Notes under the pieces: model-generated
Told to the model about the DNA's origin: nothing
Database searches by the model: none
Seen by the model: only the letters and a program-made list of their open reading frames with translations
Translations under genes and position numbers: made by a program
Assembly (NCBI GenBank): GCA_963281255.1
Contig: OY725488.1
Span: 5,925,524-5,989,523, forward strand
Source: Aphrocallistes beatrix
Taxonomy: Eukaryota; Porifera; Hexactinellida; Sceptrulophora; Aphrocallistidae
Length of the DNA: 64,000 bases
Direction of reading: 5' to 3'
Shown: positions 56,401-64,000 of the stretch, in pieces
Numbering within the stretch: the first letter of the stretch is position 1
Layout: each line of letters opens with the position of its first letter

Positions 56401-56531
56401 CCAAACAAGAAATGATCAGTCTACACACTTTCAGGTTGATGCTTTCCTATCAGCCTGAAATAACTGCTGAGATCCAAAGCGTCGGTTTGGCCCCTACAGC
56501 AATGCAGAATTTTATGTCGAGACAGTACTAA
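50479..56531 (+). CDS. TOMM70: Mitochondrial import receptor TOM70 (12 exons)
   Basis: Spliced by me: 50479-50709, 50768-50953, 51042-51087, 51187-51276, 51512-51627, 51702-51768, 53369-53776, 53839-53963, 54061-54195, 54260-54493, 55951-56219 and 56345-56531. All are GT-AG with consistent phases, giving 697 residues (human 608). The N-terminus has one membrane span (VLAVGAPIAISLAAAVTIYV) followed by RKKR, the TOM70 outer-membrane anchor. Next come a TPR clamp (QANVSFREKDFDRAIHLYTE, KYCKARIRRAKAHE), the family segment EEMK-THVVLLPSKVAVEDFL, an unusual ~100-residue Ser/Thr/Pro/Asn-rich insertion in exon 7, and about eight further TPRs ending MAIKYTRTKQEMISLHTF. TOM70 receives Hsp70/Hsp90-bound carrier precursors at the mitochondrial surface. 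Introns are mostly 58-230 bp, but intron 6 (1.6 kb) and intron 10 (1.46 kb) each contain an antisense gene. Confidence 0.92.
52023..52504 (-). pseudogene. nanos: Nanos zinc-finger gene, frame-disrupted, nested in TOMM70 intron 6
   Basis: The C-terminal part holds an intact Nanos double CCHC finger: C-V-F-C, 12 residues, H, 10 residues, C, then CPQCGATGDDAHTLKYC and a short tail to the stop at 52023. Upstream, in a different frame, YSPFNNYFGLADII resembles the NOT1-interacting motif of animal Nanos proteins and is followed by a Ser/Pro/Thr-rich linker. The two parts are separated by a one-base frame change near 52215, and an in-frame TAA lies directly after the short MSVHM start at 52504. It is therefore a pseudogene, or a real gene with assembly errors or an unusual start. 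Nanos represses mRNAs with Pumilio and CCR4-NOT and maintains germ or stem cells. A CAA/GTT microsatellite (52514-52541) sits at its 5' side. Confidence 0.75.
52514..52541. repeat. (GTT)n microsatellite
   Basis: Nine GTT-type units immediately upstream of the nanos-like start; on the nanos sense strand these read AAC. Confidence 0.95.
54648..55634 (-). CDS. Cathepsin B-like cysteine peptidase (C1A), nested in TOMM70 intron 10
   Basis: Intronless, 328 residues from ATG. A signal peptide (FGVILTLLLIPSSWVEG) is followed by a ~90-residue propeptide and a mature enzyme starting near the conserved IPTHFDIRYKWPECVGKI. Catalytic elements are complete: oxyanion Gln in DQGRCGGCWAF with the nucleophile Cys (the common C-G-S-C-W is C-G-G-C-W here), His in GGHAIKIVGWG, and Asn in NSWGTNWG. 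GCNGGYLLSTWEYL follows the cathepsin B pattern. The occluding loop, normally with two adjacent histidines, is short and lacks the His pair, so it probably acts as an endopeptidase rather than a dipeptidyl carboxypeptidase. It is likely lysosomal or secreted. It is transcribed opposite to its host gene and needs its own promoter inside the intron. Confidence 0.9.
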   Translation of the reverse strand: METKSFGVILTLLLIPSSWVEGIPFMRWHSDVEHVVLKSSESVSIVNTIQRDWVAGVNEGFEDMTLAEARHLTGTFLPENSSSILEVRRVKDYPQEVDIPTHFDIRYKWPECVGKIRDQGRCGGCWAFAGVEALGDRICIRSGGRALLELSPQQLIACDTASNGCNGGYLLSTWEYLQGVGVVTSDCYRYPFLTKMFGYTGACRIDWYGGFCPSNKSMEPYFYKSIGAYQLEADVEAIQKEIYMYGSVEAGMQVYSDFLHYRSGVYRHVYGRAVGGHAIKIVGWGSDNGVDYWLVANSWGTNWGNLGGYFKIKRGVDECEIESYIFAG

Positions 56532-57045
56532 ACGCTACTCACTAGGAAGAGCTTAGGAGCTTGATCAAGTTTAGTCGAGGACAGCCTCGTCTGCCTTCCC
56601 GAGGCTAGTATCTCTTTATCTTAGAACTTATGTAAATAGAATTCGTAAATACATTTTCGATTGATTATATTATGATACATTAAAGTTTTTTTTCTCTTGT
56701 TACTAATACCTCCAATTGCTTACAGAAAGGGTAAGAGTATCATGCAGGCTTTTTTTACAATAAAATACATTGAGGAATAGATACTTTTATAGTAACACGC
56801 ATATTGTTGATTTAAGCCTAATTTTTTAGGTGATAGAAGGCTGAAATTTTAATAGAATGTGTATATTAATATACCTCACATATGATGCAACTATCATCAA
56901 AAAATGATGACTCATCACTTTGTTATGACGTTATCAATACGCATCAAAAATTGAAAATTTTGTGATTTTTCGAGTGATATCGATTATAACGGTAATATAT
57001 ATATATATATATATCCTTACTATTAAAACTCGATTAATGTTTATA
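56532..57045. other. Spacer with a reversed fragment of the GC-hairpin repeat body
   Basis: From about 56820 to 57036 the minus strand reads the same body as the element at 13.5 kb (caaagtgatgagtcatcatt, ttgatgcgta, aatcgatatcactcg, gagttttaatagtaaggat). The rest is the TOMM70 3' flank. Confidence 0.65.
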
Positions 57046-58359
57046 CAAGGGTTGTCCCAAAAGTCCTCGACCGAATTATTATAAAACTAGTATACACATT
57101 ACAATCAAATAAATTATTGGTCAAAACATTCAATATATTCCCCCTTCAACTTTCTGCAGCGTTCCCATCTTTCCGGTAGCTTACCTATACCCGTGGCATA
57201 GAAATCGGGAGGGGTCCCTTTTACCCACTGATTTATCTCACGCTCCAGGTCCTTAAATGCAGTAAATCTCTTCCCACGAAGCGGTCTCTTCATCTCCCCA
57301 AACAGCCAGTAGTCGCTCGGGGCTAGGTCTGGACTGTAGGGTGGGTGGGGAACACATTCAAACCCCAAGCGATGAATGGTCTCCTTCGTTTGCTTGCTGA
57401 CATGCGGTCTCGCATTATCATGTTGGAGTAACACTCCACGGCTAAGTTTCCCACGTCTCTTTCTCTTGATTGCCTCTCTCAAATCTTCAAGTTCTTGGAT
57501 ATAATAATCACTGTTTATAGTGGTCTTCTCAGGGAGCCAGTCAATGGAAAGTATCCCCTGCATATCCCAGAATACTGTAGCCATCCGCTTACCGGCGGAC
57601 GGCGCACTCTTCGGTTTGATAGGGACTGGTTCATGCTTCCGCTTCCATTGACTGCTTTGAAATTTAGTCTCCGGTTCGTAATAATGAAACCACGTTTCAT
57701 CCCCTGTCACAATGCGATCGAGGAAGTTTTTCTCACCCCTCCAGGCTGCAAGGAGTTCGCGACTAGATTTCACCCTTTCTCGTTTGTTTTCTTCAGATAG
57801 GAGTTTTGGCACCCATCGCGCAACAACTCGACTCATCTCCAAATCTTCTCGAATAATTCTATGAATCGTTGTTTTTGGAATGCCTACCCTCTCTTCTAAC
57901 TCCCTGATAGTAACACGCCTGTCTTCATCCATTATCCTCTCAATTAGTTCGACGTTACCTTTGAGCCTGGAGCTTTTCGGACGTCCTGTGCGGACAGAGT
58001 CCTCGAAGGTATCCCACCCATCCTCAAACCTTTCAACCCATCTGTATACAGTGCTTCTGCTAGGGCACTCATCCCCATACACGATCTGCATCTCTTCTAG
58101 GATCTCTCTGCGCGAATATCCGCGTTTTAATAAAAACCAAATGTTACTGCGTATACTTTCTCTAGAATGTTCCATTAGAGTGAAAACTTAAGCTGGGTCA
58201 AGTTCAGATAGAAATTCAATTATGCAATTAGAACAGTTCTACTGTAGTCAATCTGAAGCGTAATTGAATAAGCTTCAAATTGATATACTATAAGCCTACT
58301 TGACTCGTATAATGAAAGTGATAATTCTAAACGGTCTAAGACTTTTGGGACAACCCTTG
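57046..58359 (-). mobile_element. Complete mariner transposon (1,314 bp)
   Basis: Terminal inverted repeats CAAGGGTTGTCCCAAAAGTC and its exact complement, flanked by TA at 57044-57045 and 58360-58361. The transposase frame inside is uninterrupted. The insertion sits exactly between a reversed repeat end (tattaaaactcgattaatg) and the GC-rich head of another element. Confidence 0.95.
57114..58175 (-). CDS. Mariner transposase, intact
   Basis: 353 residues from ATG. Two N-terminal helix-turn-helix regions (GYSRREILEEMQIVYGDE; VTIRELEERVGIPKTTIHRI) are joined by a linker with the GRP-like RTGRPKSS. The WVPKLL motif follows (mariner WVPHEL position). The catalytic DDE core has D1 in VTGDETWFH, D2 in LLQHDNARPH and D3 in PPYSPDLAPSDYWLF, with about 34 residues between D2 and D3 as in mariner (DD34D). 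There are no stops or frameshifts, and the length is normal for the family (~345). Together with perfect ends, this copy may still be able to move. It carries no sign of domestication. Confidence 0.95.
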   Translation of the reverse strand: MEHSRESIRSNIWFLLKRGYSRREILEEMQIVYGDECPSRSTVYRWVERFEDGWDTFEDSVRTGRPKSSRLKGNVELIERIMDEDRRVTIRELEERVGIPKTTIHRIIREDLEMSRVVARWVPKLLSEENKRERVKSSRELLAAWRGEKNFLDRIVTGDETWFHYYEPETKFQSSQWKRKHEPVPIKPKSAPSAGKRMATVFWDMQGILSIDWLPEKTTINSDYYIQELEDLREAIKRKRRGKLSRGVLLQHDNARPHVSKQTKETIHRLGFECVPHPPYSPDLAPSDYWLFGEMKRPLRGKRFTAFKDLEREINQWVKGTPPDFYATGIGKLPERWERCRKLKGEYIECFDQ

Positions 58360-58361
58360 TA

Positions 58362-59990
58362 TATGTACAAGCGCGCTTCGCTTGCTTGCGCTGCGCGGCG
58401 CCCTTAGGGCGCCTGGGCTCACATTGATTAATTATAAGGGAGATAACATCTCTAAATAGTCTTACTGTTAGAAGATATAGCCCGTGCTGAAATTGAAAAC
58501 ATACGCATTCAAATGAGGGAAAGGCTGAGAAACTTCTTTATCTTGGACAATTCTATCCGTGAGAGCACAGTGGGACAGTTACGTAGTCATACGATCAAAG
58601 ACAAAAAAGTCAGTCATTTTCAGACAAGTGAAACGCTGTGGAATAACTGACATGATCGTAGCAACATTCGCGCACTTGACACGTGTGGACGATGATTTTT
58701 GCCAATGGTGAAGACTTCAACCTGTTTTATTCATTTTCTGAGGTTACAGAAGGGCTGAATGATGGCGTATATGACACGAAGACATTACCTATCTCATTGA
58801 AAAAGAATAAAAAGTATGCAACACGGTGTTTGAGGTGGATCTGATGAACCCTGACTGTGCTTGGGGCACCAAGTTCACAGTAAATGACATGTGTGAAATG
58901 ATTAGGAAATGGATGATGTGGGTGTTCATGAATATTCATGAGAAGGCTAAAATGTTTCTTAACATACGGGATCTTCCTCTTGCGATGCTACAAGAACCCG
59001 AGAGGTTGCTATATCCATTGTGAAATACCTAGCCAAGATGCCAGAAAATATTATAATGCTTGGAGTTACTTTTGAGGACCCGGCTGGTGAGTACTTACCC
59101 GAAGAGTTGGAAGCTTGGACAGCATGCGTTCGTCGAGTAATGAATTCGAACGGCTGGGAGTCTGGGAAAATATTGGTGCACATTCACCAGAGGTGGGACC
59201 TCCAAACGGCCTGTCAGTTAGACTGTCTGAGTGCTGGGGCTGACGGCGTGTGGGCAAGTCTCTGTGATGAAGGAGCAGCTTTGGGAGATGCTTGCAGTAC
59301 TGTTACCTTAACCAATCTCATACGACTTGGTAACACAAAGGTGCTAGAAAAGTACAACTGTACTGAAGTTAGAAAAACTGCAATCGAGGTGACAAAACAA
59401 ACCACGGTAAACACCCCCACCCAAGCAATTGGTGTATGGAAAGAGATCTGTTGACTTAGTTTTTGGTGTAATGGGTCGAGGCAAGTTCAATCTTCCGGAG
59501 TTCTTCGGGGTGTCATGTATCAATCGTATTTCAACTCTAGCAACAAACAAGATGGTCAGAGATCGCCTCGTTGATCTGTTTGGAAAGAATGATCAGTTTA
59601 CAGATACAATGGGCTCTAAGATGAAAGAAAAAATGTTGGAAGACCTTCGCGGTGGAATAAAGGAAGAGTACATGAGTGGGCCTTGTATTGCTCTGCTCTT
59701 TGAACGCTCCGGGGAGATCTGACACCAGAGATGATAAATTCAATGGCACAAGTGAGAGATAAGAATATCCATCACCAGACACTCATTAAGGAAATCCGTG
59801 ATTTGTTTTAGGCTGGAATTGAATTTTTCGAGTGATATCGGTTATAAAAGTAAGGCAGACATATTTAGAGATGTTATCTACCTTCTTACAATTAATCAAT
59901 GTGAGCCCAGGCGCCCAAAGGGCGCCTCCGGCGGGCACAAAGTGTCTGCCAGCCTCGCAAGCAAGCAAACAAAGCGCGCTTGTACTTATT
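58362..59990. mobile_element. TIR-bounded non-autonomous element carrying a captured gene
   Basis: The left end gtacaagcgcgcttcgcttg, with GC-rich head and then ggctcacattgattaattat and gataacatctctaaata, is mirrored at the right end over about 120 bp (59870-59987). The GC-rich heads differ internally (the right copy keeps an extra hairpin). Between the ends is a decayed enzyme gene but no transposase. The left end abuts the mariner insertion at 58359-58361. Confidence 0.75.
58500..59800 (+). pseudogene. Captured DRE-TIM metallolyase / HMGL-like gene, decayed
   Basis: Plus-strand pieces in several frames read RNFFILDNSIRESTVGQL, QVKRCGITDMIVATFAHLTR, VFEVDLMNPDCAWGTKFTV, YLAKMPENIIMLGVTFEDPA, GKILVHIHQRWDLQTACQLD, LSAGADGVWASLCDEGAALG, TLTNLIRLGNTKVLEKYN, then GKRSVDLVFGVMGRGKFNLP and DRLVDLFGKNDQFTDTMGSK. 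The D-x-S-x-R-E entry, the H-x-H-x-x-x-D segment and G-A-D-G-V resemble the TIM-barrel lyases (pyruvate carboxyltransferase, isopropylmalate/homocitrate synthase, HMG-CoA lyase). The longest open piece is 59020-59454. Stops and frameshifts occur at about 58709, 59025 and 59452. Exact enzyme unknown. Confidence 0.6.
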
Positions 59991-60289
59991 ACAGCGAATG
60001 TAGTTTTATAATGAATTAATCAATCATAGGAAGATGGGTACCCGGGGGAACCTGAAAAATCTCTAATGCCTTTATTTTAGTATTTAACTACTACTTAAGT
60101 ATATGTAGAATGTTGCATAAACGTACATGTCTATCGTCACCCTCTATACATGGTTGTTGCCTATTATCAAAATTAGACGATATAAAAATATTTTTACTGG
60201 TTCAACTCCAACCCATTCCACTACCACAAATTCCCTGTCATCACTGCAGAATTGCTCTCATTTGCAACATAACCCGAGATTCGGATTTC

Positions 60290-60460
60290 AGCATATTTTA
60301 GTTATTGTCTGCTACCTGAGCAAATTTGTAGTTGCACACCCTCTCGAAACTAAAACATCCAGGGAGGTAATTGAATCGCTTGCAAAATATATATCTTACA
60401 TTCGGAGTTCCTAAAGTTATCCAGAGCGACCAAGGGAAAGAATTCTTGAGGATATAATCA
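60290..60460 (+). pseudogene. Retroelement integrase fragment
   Basis: ILVIVCYLSKFVVAHPLETK, SREVIESLAKYI, then after a frame slip FGVPKVIQSDQGKEF: the central part of an integrase core (first Asp region to the second D in S-D-Q-G). It is isolated and truncated on both sides. It differs in sequence from the fragment at 34.5 kb. Confidence 0.7.
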
Positions 60461-62130
60461 TTGTATTTATGTCATGGACTCCTGCTGGCGCAGAGTGATG
60501 CTTATACATATTTAGTTAACTCAATATTTAATTTTATCATATCTAAAAATAAACAAGAGAATACGCCCCTCTTTCTTACTTAATTAAGTACGCCTGGTAT
60601 ACATTGACACAATTTGATATTCACCAGCTTCAAAGTAGTGGAAACTCGAAATTAGCTAAATTAGCTGTGTACTCCTATTTTTTAAGCTAACGTACCAATT
60701 AAACCATAGCATTAATGTTAAAAAATCAGGGGACATATTTAGGAATATTTTAAATGTTTAAGGATTTCAACATTCCACTCAAAACTTGACGTTGAGCTTA
60801 GAAGAACCACTGCTTAGCATCCACAAAGCAATGGATCTATTGAACCGCATACAGTAATAAAATTATATAAATATGAGTCAAATATTTATGACCTTGTGTC
60901 CCAGTGGCAAGCCCCTTTATTCATTAATATATATTAATTTAATTAACTTTGAATCAGGGGCGTAGCTAGCATTGGTATGATGCCCGGGCCTACCTGGTGT
61001 GTGAATCGCGCTAGCTAAATTCGACCATCTAATATCTTTTTTTTGGGGGGGCATGGTCAATGTTTTCCTATGCACGTAGTATTTACAATTTTCTACACAA
61101 TGATGATAGTAAAACAAACACTGATTATTCCACGAAAGTAATAATAATATAATATAGTACTTGTAGTAATCCGTGAAACTGTTCATGAGATATCTAATCA
61201 GTCTAAACTAAAATAAATTCCTCCTATTTCTATCCTGTCCTGCAAAATCTTTCACTACATCATCCAATTGCGTATTATGTGACATATTTTCTAATAGATA
61301 AAATTGCCATGTTGTTTATGCGCTTTTCTGTTATAGACGAATGGCGATATGTTTTAATGCGCTTTAATTAATGCAGAAAATGTTCTCTCACCTGAAGCAG
61401 ACTAACAGGCAGGGCCGGTGAGAGGGGGGAGTAGCTTAGGGTAAAACCGGGGGGGCCGGGGTAACTAGGGGTCCCGGGTCGGCATGTGAGTGTTTCTTTA
61501 GGATTTTATAATATTGAGTATGGGAAAATATTCATTGTGCCTTGTACATAATACCTCTTTTACCATAATATGAATTCCTTTGTTCACTAATAATTGCTAT
61601 GACCAGTATTGAGTACACATTCATTTATAACTTCTCCATTTTCTAATTAGGTTGAATTGTGTTGATTAATTAAATCGAGTTTGCATGTTTTGCAGCAGTT
61701 AATCAACTCTTCTGATCAGTTAGCGTGACCAGCGAAGATACAAAAAATGAATGTCAATTCAATTCTCAAGTCGTAAAATGTTATGATCATTTAAATGTAC
61801 ATACGATCTAAAGTTCTCTAATTTCGGTCGATCTGACAAAATCTGACTATTTTGGCTACGAAAAAGATTAACAGGAAATACGTATATCAATAAAAGTTCT
61901 CAGTAGAAACAATGCAAAGGACTATCAACCTGAGAGGGTTCGAAATACTACTGTCCGTTTTCCATCGCGTTACACTTTATCTATAAAAGGAAAATACTAG
62001 AGTAGATATACATTTCCAGACAAAACTATATTATAATGAAATAATCTTTTCGTCCCAAAAAATGTTGGAGACACAGAAAAATTGAATGACAAAACGTATC
62101 GGTGCTAACACCTAGTCATTTTTAATATAC
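60461..62130. other. Spacer, no gene recognised
   Basis: AT-rich. Words such as caggggcgtagctagcatt (60956) and gcagggccggtgagagg (61411) resemble hAT ends but no matching partner or duplication was found. No coding signal. Confidence 0.4.
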
Positions 62131-62838
62131 AAGCGCGCTTCGCTTGCTTGCGCTGCGCGGCTTGCGGACACTGTGTGTTCGCAGAGTCGCCCTGCGGGCG
62201 CCTAGAGATACTCAATCTAACCTATTCTGGGATTTTTTTTACTTCGTATAAATATTTTAAACAAAGGTTAACAAAAAATTTCTCATATCGATCCGAAAAT
62301 ATCTAGCCTATTTTTTTAAATTTGTTTACTTTATGTATCTATCGTGAACAAAAGTAAACAAATTAATTATCAAATCTACTCGAAAATATGATATTCGAAA
62401 TCTACACCCCTGAAAACCCCATATCAACCGTTGGAAGCTAGTCTTTAGCATTATTTTCAAAATTCATCAAATGGTGTGAAAATATGTATATATAGGTGTG
62501 AAAATATATACATAATTTTTGTTATTTCTATACACTATAATACATTTAAGATATTAAACATAAGTTGTAGCTTTGAAGTATTATTAATAATGACGATGTA
62601 TTGGAGATAATTTCCATTGTGATAGTGTAGTCATTAATTTTGTATAGAAAAGGTGTGAAAAATTGTTTCCCATTTTTTGCAGAGGTGTGAAAATTTCGCT
62701 TAGATCTTAGAACTTAATCGTAGTCATATCATTTGACACCTACATGCTAATTTTCATATCTCTACGACTTGCCAATTCTTCAGTCAATTCGGACAAACAA
62801 ACAAACAAACAAATCCTAGCGTTTTAATATATAAGATA
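62131..62838 (+). mobile_element. GC-hairpin-headed repeat, long copy
   Basis: The head gcgcttcgcttgcttgcgct, gcggacactgtgtgttcgc and cgccctgcgggcg is followed by one copy of the 140-bp array unit (62310-62480). Then come caaacataagttgtagct-like sequence, gaaaaggtgtgaaaaattg, an (ACAA)n run and the tail cctagcgttttaatatataa. It shows that the array unit and the satellite flank both derive from this family. Confidence 0.7.
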
Positions 62839-63652
62839 TAATTATTTAGAATTATATTATATAATTATTATATAATTATTTTAGAATTATTATATAATTA
62901 TTATATAATTATTATATAATTATTTTATAATTATTATATAATTATTTTATAATTATTATATAATTATTATATAATTATTTTATAATTATTTTATAATTAT
63001 TATATAATTATTTTATAATTATTATATAATTATTATATAATTATTATATACAGTCGACTCCGCTTAATAGGGCCACATCCGTCAGAGGACATTTTGCCCC
63101 GATTAAGCGGAGGATCCTATTAACCGAAAATATTTTGTATTAGCTTCTATGTGTGAGAGCTATTCCGGTCCAGCCAAAAGTGGCCCGATTAAGCGGCTGA
63201 CCCGATTAAACAGTGGCCCTATTAAGCGGAGTCGACTGTAATTATTTTATAATAATTATATAATTATTATATAATTATTTTATAATTATTATATAATTAT
63301 TATATAATTATTTTATAATTATTATATAATTATTATATAATTATTATATAATTATTTTATAATTATTATATAATTATTATATAATTATTATATAATTATT
63401 TTATAATTATTTTATAATTATTATATAATTATTATATAATTATTATATAATTATTTTATAATTATTATATAATTATTATATAATTATTATATAATTATTA
63501 TATAATTATTTTATAATTATTATATAATTATTATATAATTATTTTATAATAATTATATAATTATTTTATAATTATTATATAATTATTATATAATTATTTA
63601 TAATTATTATATAATTATTTTATAATTATTATATAATTATTATATAATTATT
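62839..63652. repeat. AT-only satellite (ataattattat units)
   Basis: About 800 bp of 'tatataattat' and 'tttataattat' units with no other bases, interrupted only by the MITE at 63051-63238. Confidence 0.97.
63051..63238. mobile_element. 188-bp MITE, CAGTCGACTCCGCTTAATAG ends
   Basis: The ends CAGTCGACTCCGCTTAATAG and its reverse complement, TA on both sides, with gattaagcgg subterminal words repeated inside. Its position in pure AT repeat makes the borders unambiguous. Confidence 0.95.
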
Positions 63653-63653
63653 C

Positions 63654-64000
63654 AAGCGAGCTTCGCTTGCTTGCGCTGCGCGGCTTGTAGACACTACGTG
63701 TCTGCAGATTTCCCCAGTGGGCGCTTGCGGATATTAGAGAAACAATACGTCGCTTTCCTGTTTTATACTAAGTACGCTGGATTGTCATTTGTTTACGGTT
63801 ACATTTATGAAATCAGAACTGTAGCAGAATAATTGTTGTTAACAATCAAATAATAGACTCAAAATAGCAGTATTCAATCATTTATATGAAATAGAATCGT
63901 GTGAATGGCATTATAAAAGGCTGATAATTGATTGGTTCTCACATAAACCAATGAATTTCAATCACAAATAGTCCTTTTGATTGTATGCATAAAGCCCACC
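63654..64000 (+). mobile_element. GC-hairpin-headed repeat, start of another copy, cut by window end
   Basis: gagcttcgcttgcttgcgct, tagacactacgtgtctgc and ccccagtgggcgcttgcgg repeat the head series right after the AT satellite. The following body differs from the other copies. Confidence 0.6.

Noticed and set aside
1..64000. CRISPR arrays, bacterial operons, phage genes
   Set aside because: Spliced animal genes throughout; the tandem arrays have no unique spacers.
1..64000. tRNA, rRNA and known snRNA genes
   Set aside because: I looked for cloverleaf, A/B-box and U-RNA landmarks by eye and saw none; a tRNAscan or Infernal run would be decisive.

Overview
The window is nuclear DNA of a multicellular animal. 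Its genes carry GT-AG introns (many only 55-100 bp), and it encodes animal-type proteins: a Nanos zinc finger, an amyloid-precursor-like receptor, SEFIR and Death domains, TOM70, Rad17 and Bora. The base composition is AT-rich, intergenic DNA is full of small DNA transposons, and several large genes have no introns. The NHL/coiled-coil gene family and the SEFIR/Death fusion suggest a non-bilaterian such as a sponge (possibly a glass sponge), but this is inference.

Layout. 0.2-17.3 kb is gene-dense and all on the minus strand: BORA (mitotic Aurora-A/Plk1 activator), RAD17 (checkpoint clamp loader, three exons), MYBBP1A/POL5 (nucleolar), an SLC36-type amino-acid/proton transporter, and an RRM-F-box-LRR protein. 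17.3-41.9 kb is a repeat sea. It holds remains of an NHL-repeat gene split by satellite DNA, a palindromic 22-bp satellite, a ~140-bp tandem array invaded by a hAT-type MITE, a duplicated ~1 kb unit, hAT, Helitron and Ty3-like fragments, a second and third NHL relic, and a nested set of TA-flanked MITEs.

41.9-56.5 kb is a second gene island on the plus strand. It has an intronless pseudocaspase-SEFIR-Death protein, an eight-exon APP-like membrane receptor (649 aa, spliced here by matching phases) and a twelve-exon TOMM70 (697 aa). Two introns of TOMM70 host antisense genes: a frame-disrupted nanos and an intact cathepsin B-like protease.

56.8-64 kb returns to transposons: an intact mariner, a TIR-bounded element carrying a decayed metabolic-enzyme gene (DRE-TIM lyase type), an integrase fragment, a GC-hairpin repeat family, and an AT satellite with a MITE inserted in it.

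The housekeeping genes serve separate pathways (mitosis, DNA-damage signalling, ribosome biogenesis, transport, protein import) and show no joint function. The item most likely to be a new biological system is the pseudocaspase-SEFIR-Death protein at 41.9-43.7 kb, a single-chain combination of inflammatory and death signalling modules.
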